This document shows positions 63,265 to 64,000 of a stretch of DNA of 64,000 nt, one piece after another (the stretch's first letter is position 1; each line of letters starts with the position of its first letter). The notes below the pieces were generated by a model. The model was not told the origin of the DNA and made no database searches. It saw only the letters and a program-made list of their open reading frames with translations. The DNA is taken from positions 1,240,001 through 1,304,000 of the forward strand of contig NZ_AP027741.1 in assembly GCF_030296755.1 (NCBI RefSeq), written 5' to 3'. The position numbers and the translations under genes were made by a program. The DNA is from Methylophaga marina (lineage in GTDB: Bacteria > Pseudomonadota > Gammaproteobacteria > Nitrosococcales > Methylophagaceae).

Positions 63265-64000
63265 TTACGCTGCCAGTTGTTCCGTTAACTGCAGAATGTC
63301 ATTTATCTCAGTGGGGCTAAATACACCACGTATGCCTTGGGGATGAATAACGGTGAATGGCGTATTGATGAGATCTTTTTTCTCGATTTTTTCACGTTCG
63401 ATGATCACCTCTTTCAGCAAGGCCAGAAAGTCTAGTTGGCGTGTCGTTAAATTCGTATGTTGCTGTATGAAAAGTTCAAAAGCATCCGAAACCGTTTCGG
63501 GAAAACTTTTTAATAACTCCAACCCCAAAATATGGCGAATAAACTGTATAAATTGCGCTTTTTTGTTTTTATAAACTTGGCGTAGTAGCGCTTCCGTTAT
63601 GTGTGGATGTTCTGCATGTAAGATATCAGCGAGGTCATTTGCTTCATCATCACCAATCGGTTGACCCGCCTGGAGCTTTTGCAAAATGGGGTTACTGTTG
63701 GTGAGCTCCCGGATAAGCTCTTCAACCATTTCTCGGTAGCGAGAGACGCTTACCGCCTCATGTTGAGGTCCGAACTCAACCATCTCTTTATTGATAACTT
63801 TATCTGTCAGGTTAAGGTGTACCTGTGACTTACCTTTATTATCAGGTTCACGGAACTTCATCAGAGGCGCTAGTTTCGCCACTAGATTATCCAGTCCATC
63901 TTCATCGAGATTAGCCCAAAAATAATTGCTTTGAGCACTTCGTATTAACGATTCTTCTAATTTTACAAAAGGCACTGTGAGCGGTAATTCGCTGATGAGT
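63265..64000 (-). CDS. hsdR: Type I restriction endonuclease HsdR, C-terminal part (runs off the right edge)
   Basis: The frame is open to the window edge, so only the last 245 or so residues are present. They fit the C-terminal helical domain of EcoEI-type HsdR: LAPLMKFREPDNKGKSQVHL, VSRYREMVEELIRELTNS, FIRHILGLELLKSFPETVSD and TPFTVIHPQGIRGVFSPTEI. The nuclease and helicase domains lie outside. It is the first gene seen of the operon, and the promoter must lie beyond the window. Confidence 0.85.
   Translation of the reverse strand, partial: LISELPLTVPFVKLEESLIRSAQSNYFWANLDEDGLDNLVAKLAPLMKFREPDNKGKSQVHLNLTDKVINKEMVEFGPQHEAVSVSRYREMVEELIRELTNSNPILQKLQAGQPIGDDEANDLADILHAEHPHITEALLRQVYKNKKAQFIQFIRHILGLELLKSFPETVSDAFELFIQQHTNLTTRQLDFLALLKEVIIEREKIEKKDLINTPFTVIHPQGIRGVFSPTEINDILQLTEQLAA

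Noticed and set aside
56060-64000. Prophage or transposon carrying the defence genes
   Set aside because: No phage structural gene, transposase or integrase is visible in the window; the operon's right boundary is outside, so mobility stays open.

Overview
The window reads as a chromosomal segment of a methylotrophic gammaproteobacterium. Its centre is a complete calcium-type methanol dehydrogenase cluster in the order mxaFJGIRSACKL. The housekeeping blocks around it have gammaproteobacterial order: grpE-dnaK-dnaJ-dapB, lolB-ispE-tRNA-Gln-prs-rplY-pth-ychF and hemA-prfA. A Methylophaga-like organism is the best guess, but this is an inference from gene content, not a database match.

Layout. 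1-1836: part of a solute-binding sensor gene and an HD-GYP response regulator. 1972-6651: grpE-dnaK-dnaJ-dapB on the minus strand with two good sigma-32 promoters. 6745-7366: an intergenic repeat element with inverted ends and large hairpins. 7391-16655: housekeeping genes dnaQ, rnhA, gloB, two mscS-type channels, pyrD, a DUF2797-type gene, mltD and trmL. 16925-21183: a very large c-di-GMP sensor. 21180-34297: the methanol oxidation region. On the minus strand it has a seven-bladed YVTN propeller, an MxaD-like SRPBCC protein and a small periplasmic protein. On the plus strand it has a histidine kinase/LuxR regulator pair followed by mxaF to mxaL, with strong intercistronic hairpins after mxaF, mxaG and mxaI. 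34636-51472: tRNA-Met, pldA, ychF-pth-rplY-prs, tRNA-Gln, ispE-lolB, a TPR lipoprotein, hemA-prfA, hemF-tsaC, purD, hemN with an FNR-type box, a ClC channel and tRNA-Leu. 51626-55950: an unknown exported protein, an outer-membrane barrel and a SelO-family protein.

56060-64000 is a defence operon on the minus strand: hsdR (cut by the window edge), a RhuM-Fic fusion, hsdM, hsdS, an SMC/ABC-like ATPase and an HNH nuclease. All junctions are overlaps or gaps of 16 bases or less. The last two genes resemble the ATPase+HNH pairing of Septu (PtuA/PtuB) and restriction-associated ATPases, so this looks like a composite defence cassette riding on a type I restriction-modification system.

A window-wide oddity is that nine genes are broken by ten single-base deletions, nearly all in short homopolymers: the DUF2797-type gene, mltD, the c-di-GMP sensor, mxaF, mxaL, selO, the defence ATPase, hsdS (twice) and hsdM. 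All have the same sign (one base missing) and both sides remain well conserved. Systematic homopolymer under-calling in the underlying assembly is the likeliest explanation. One lesion cannot be explained that way: an in-frame TAA right after the ATPase signature motif of the defence ATPase.
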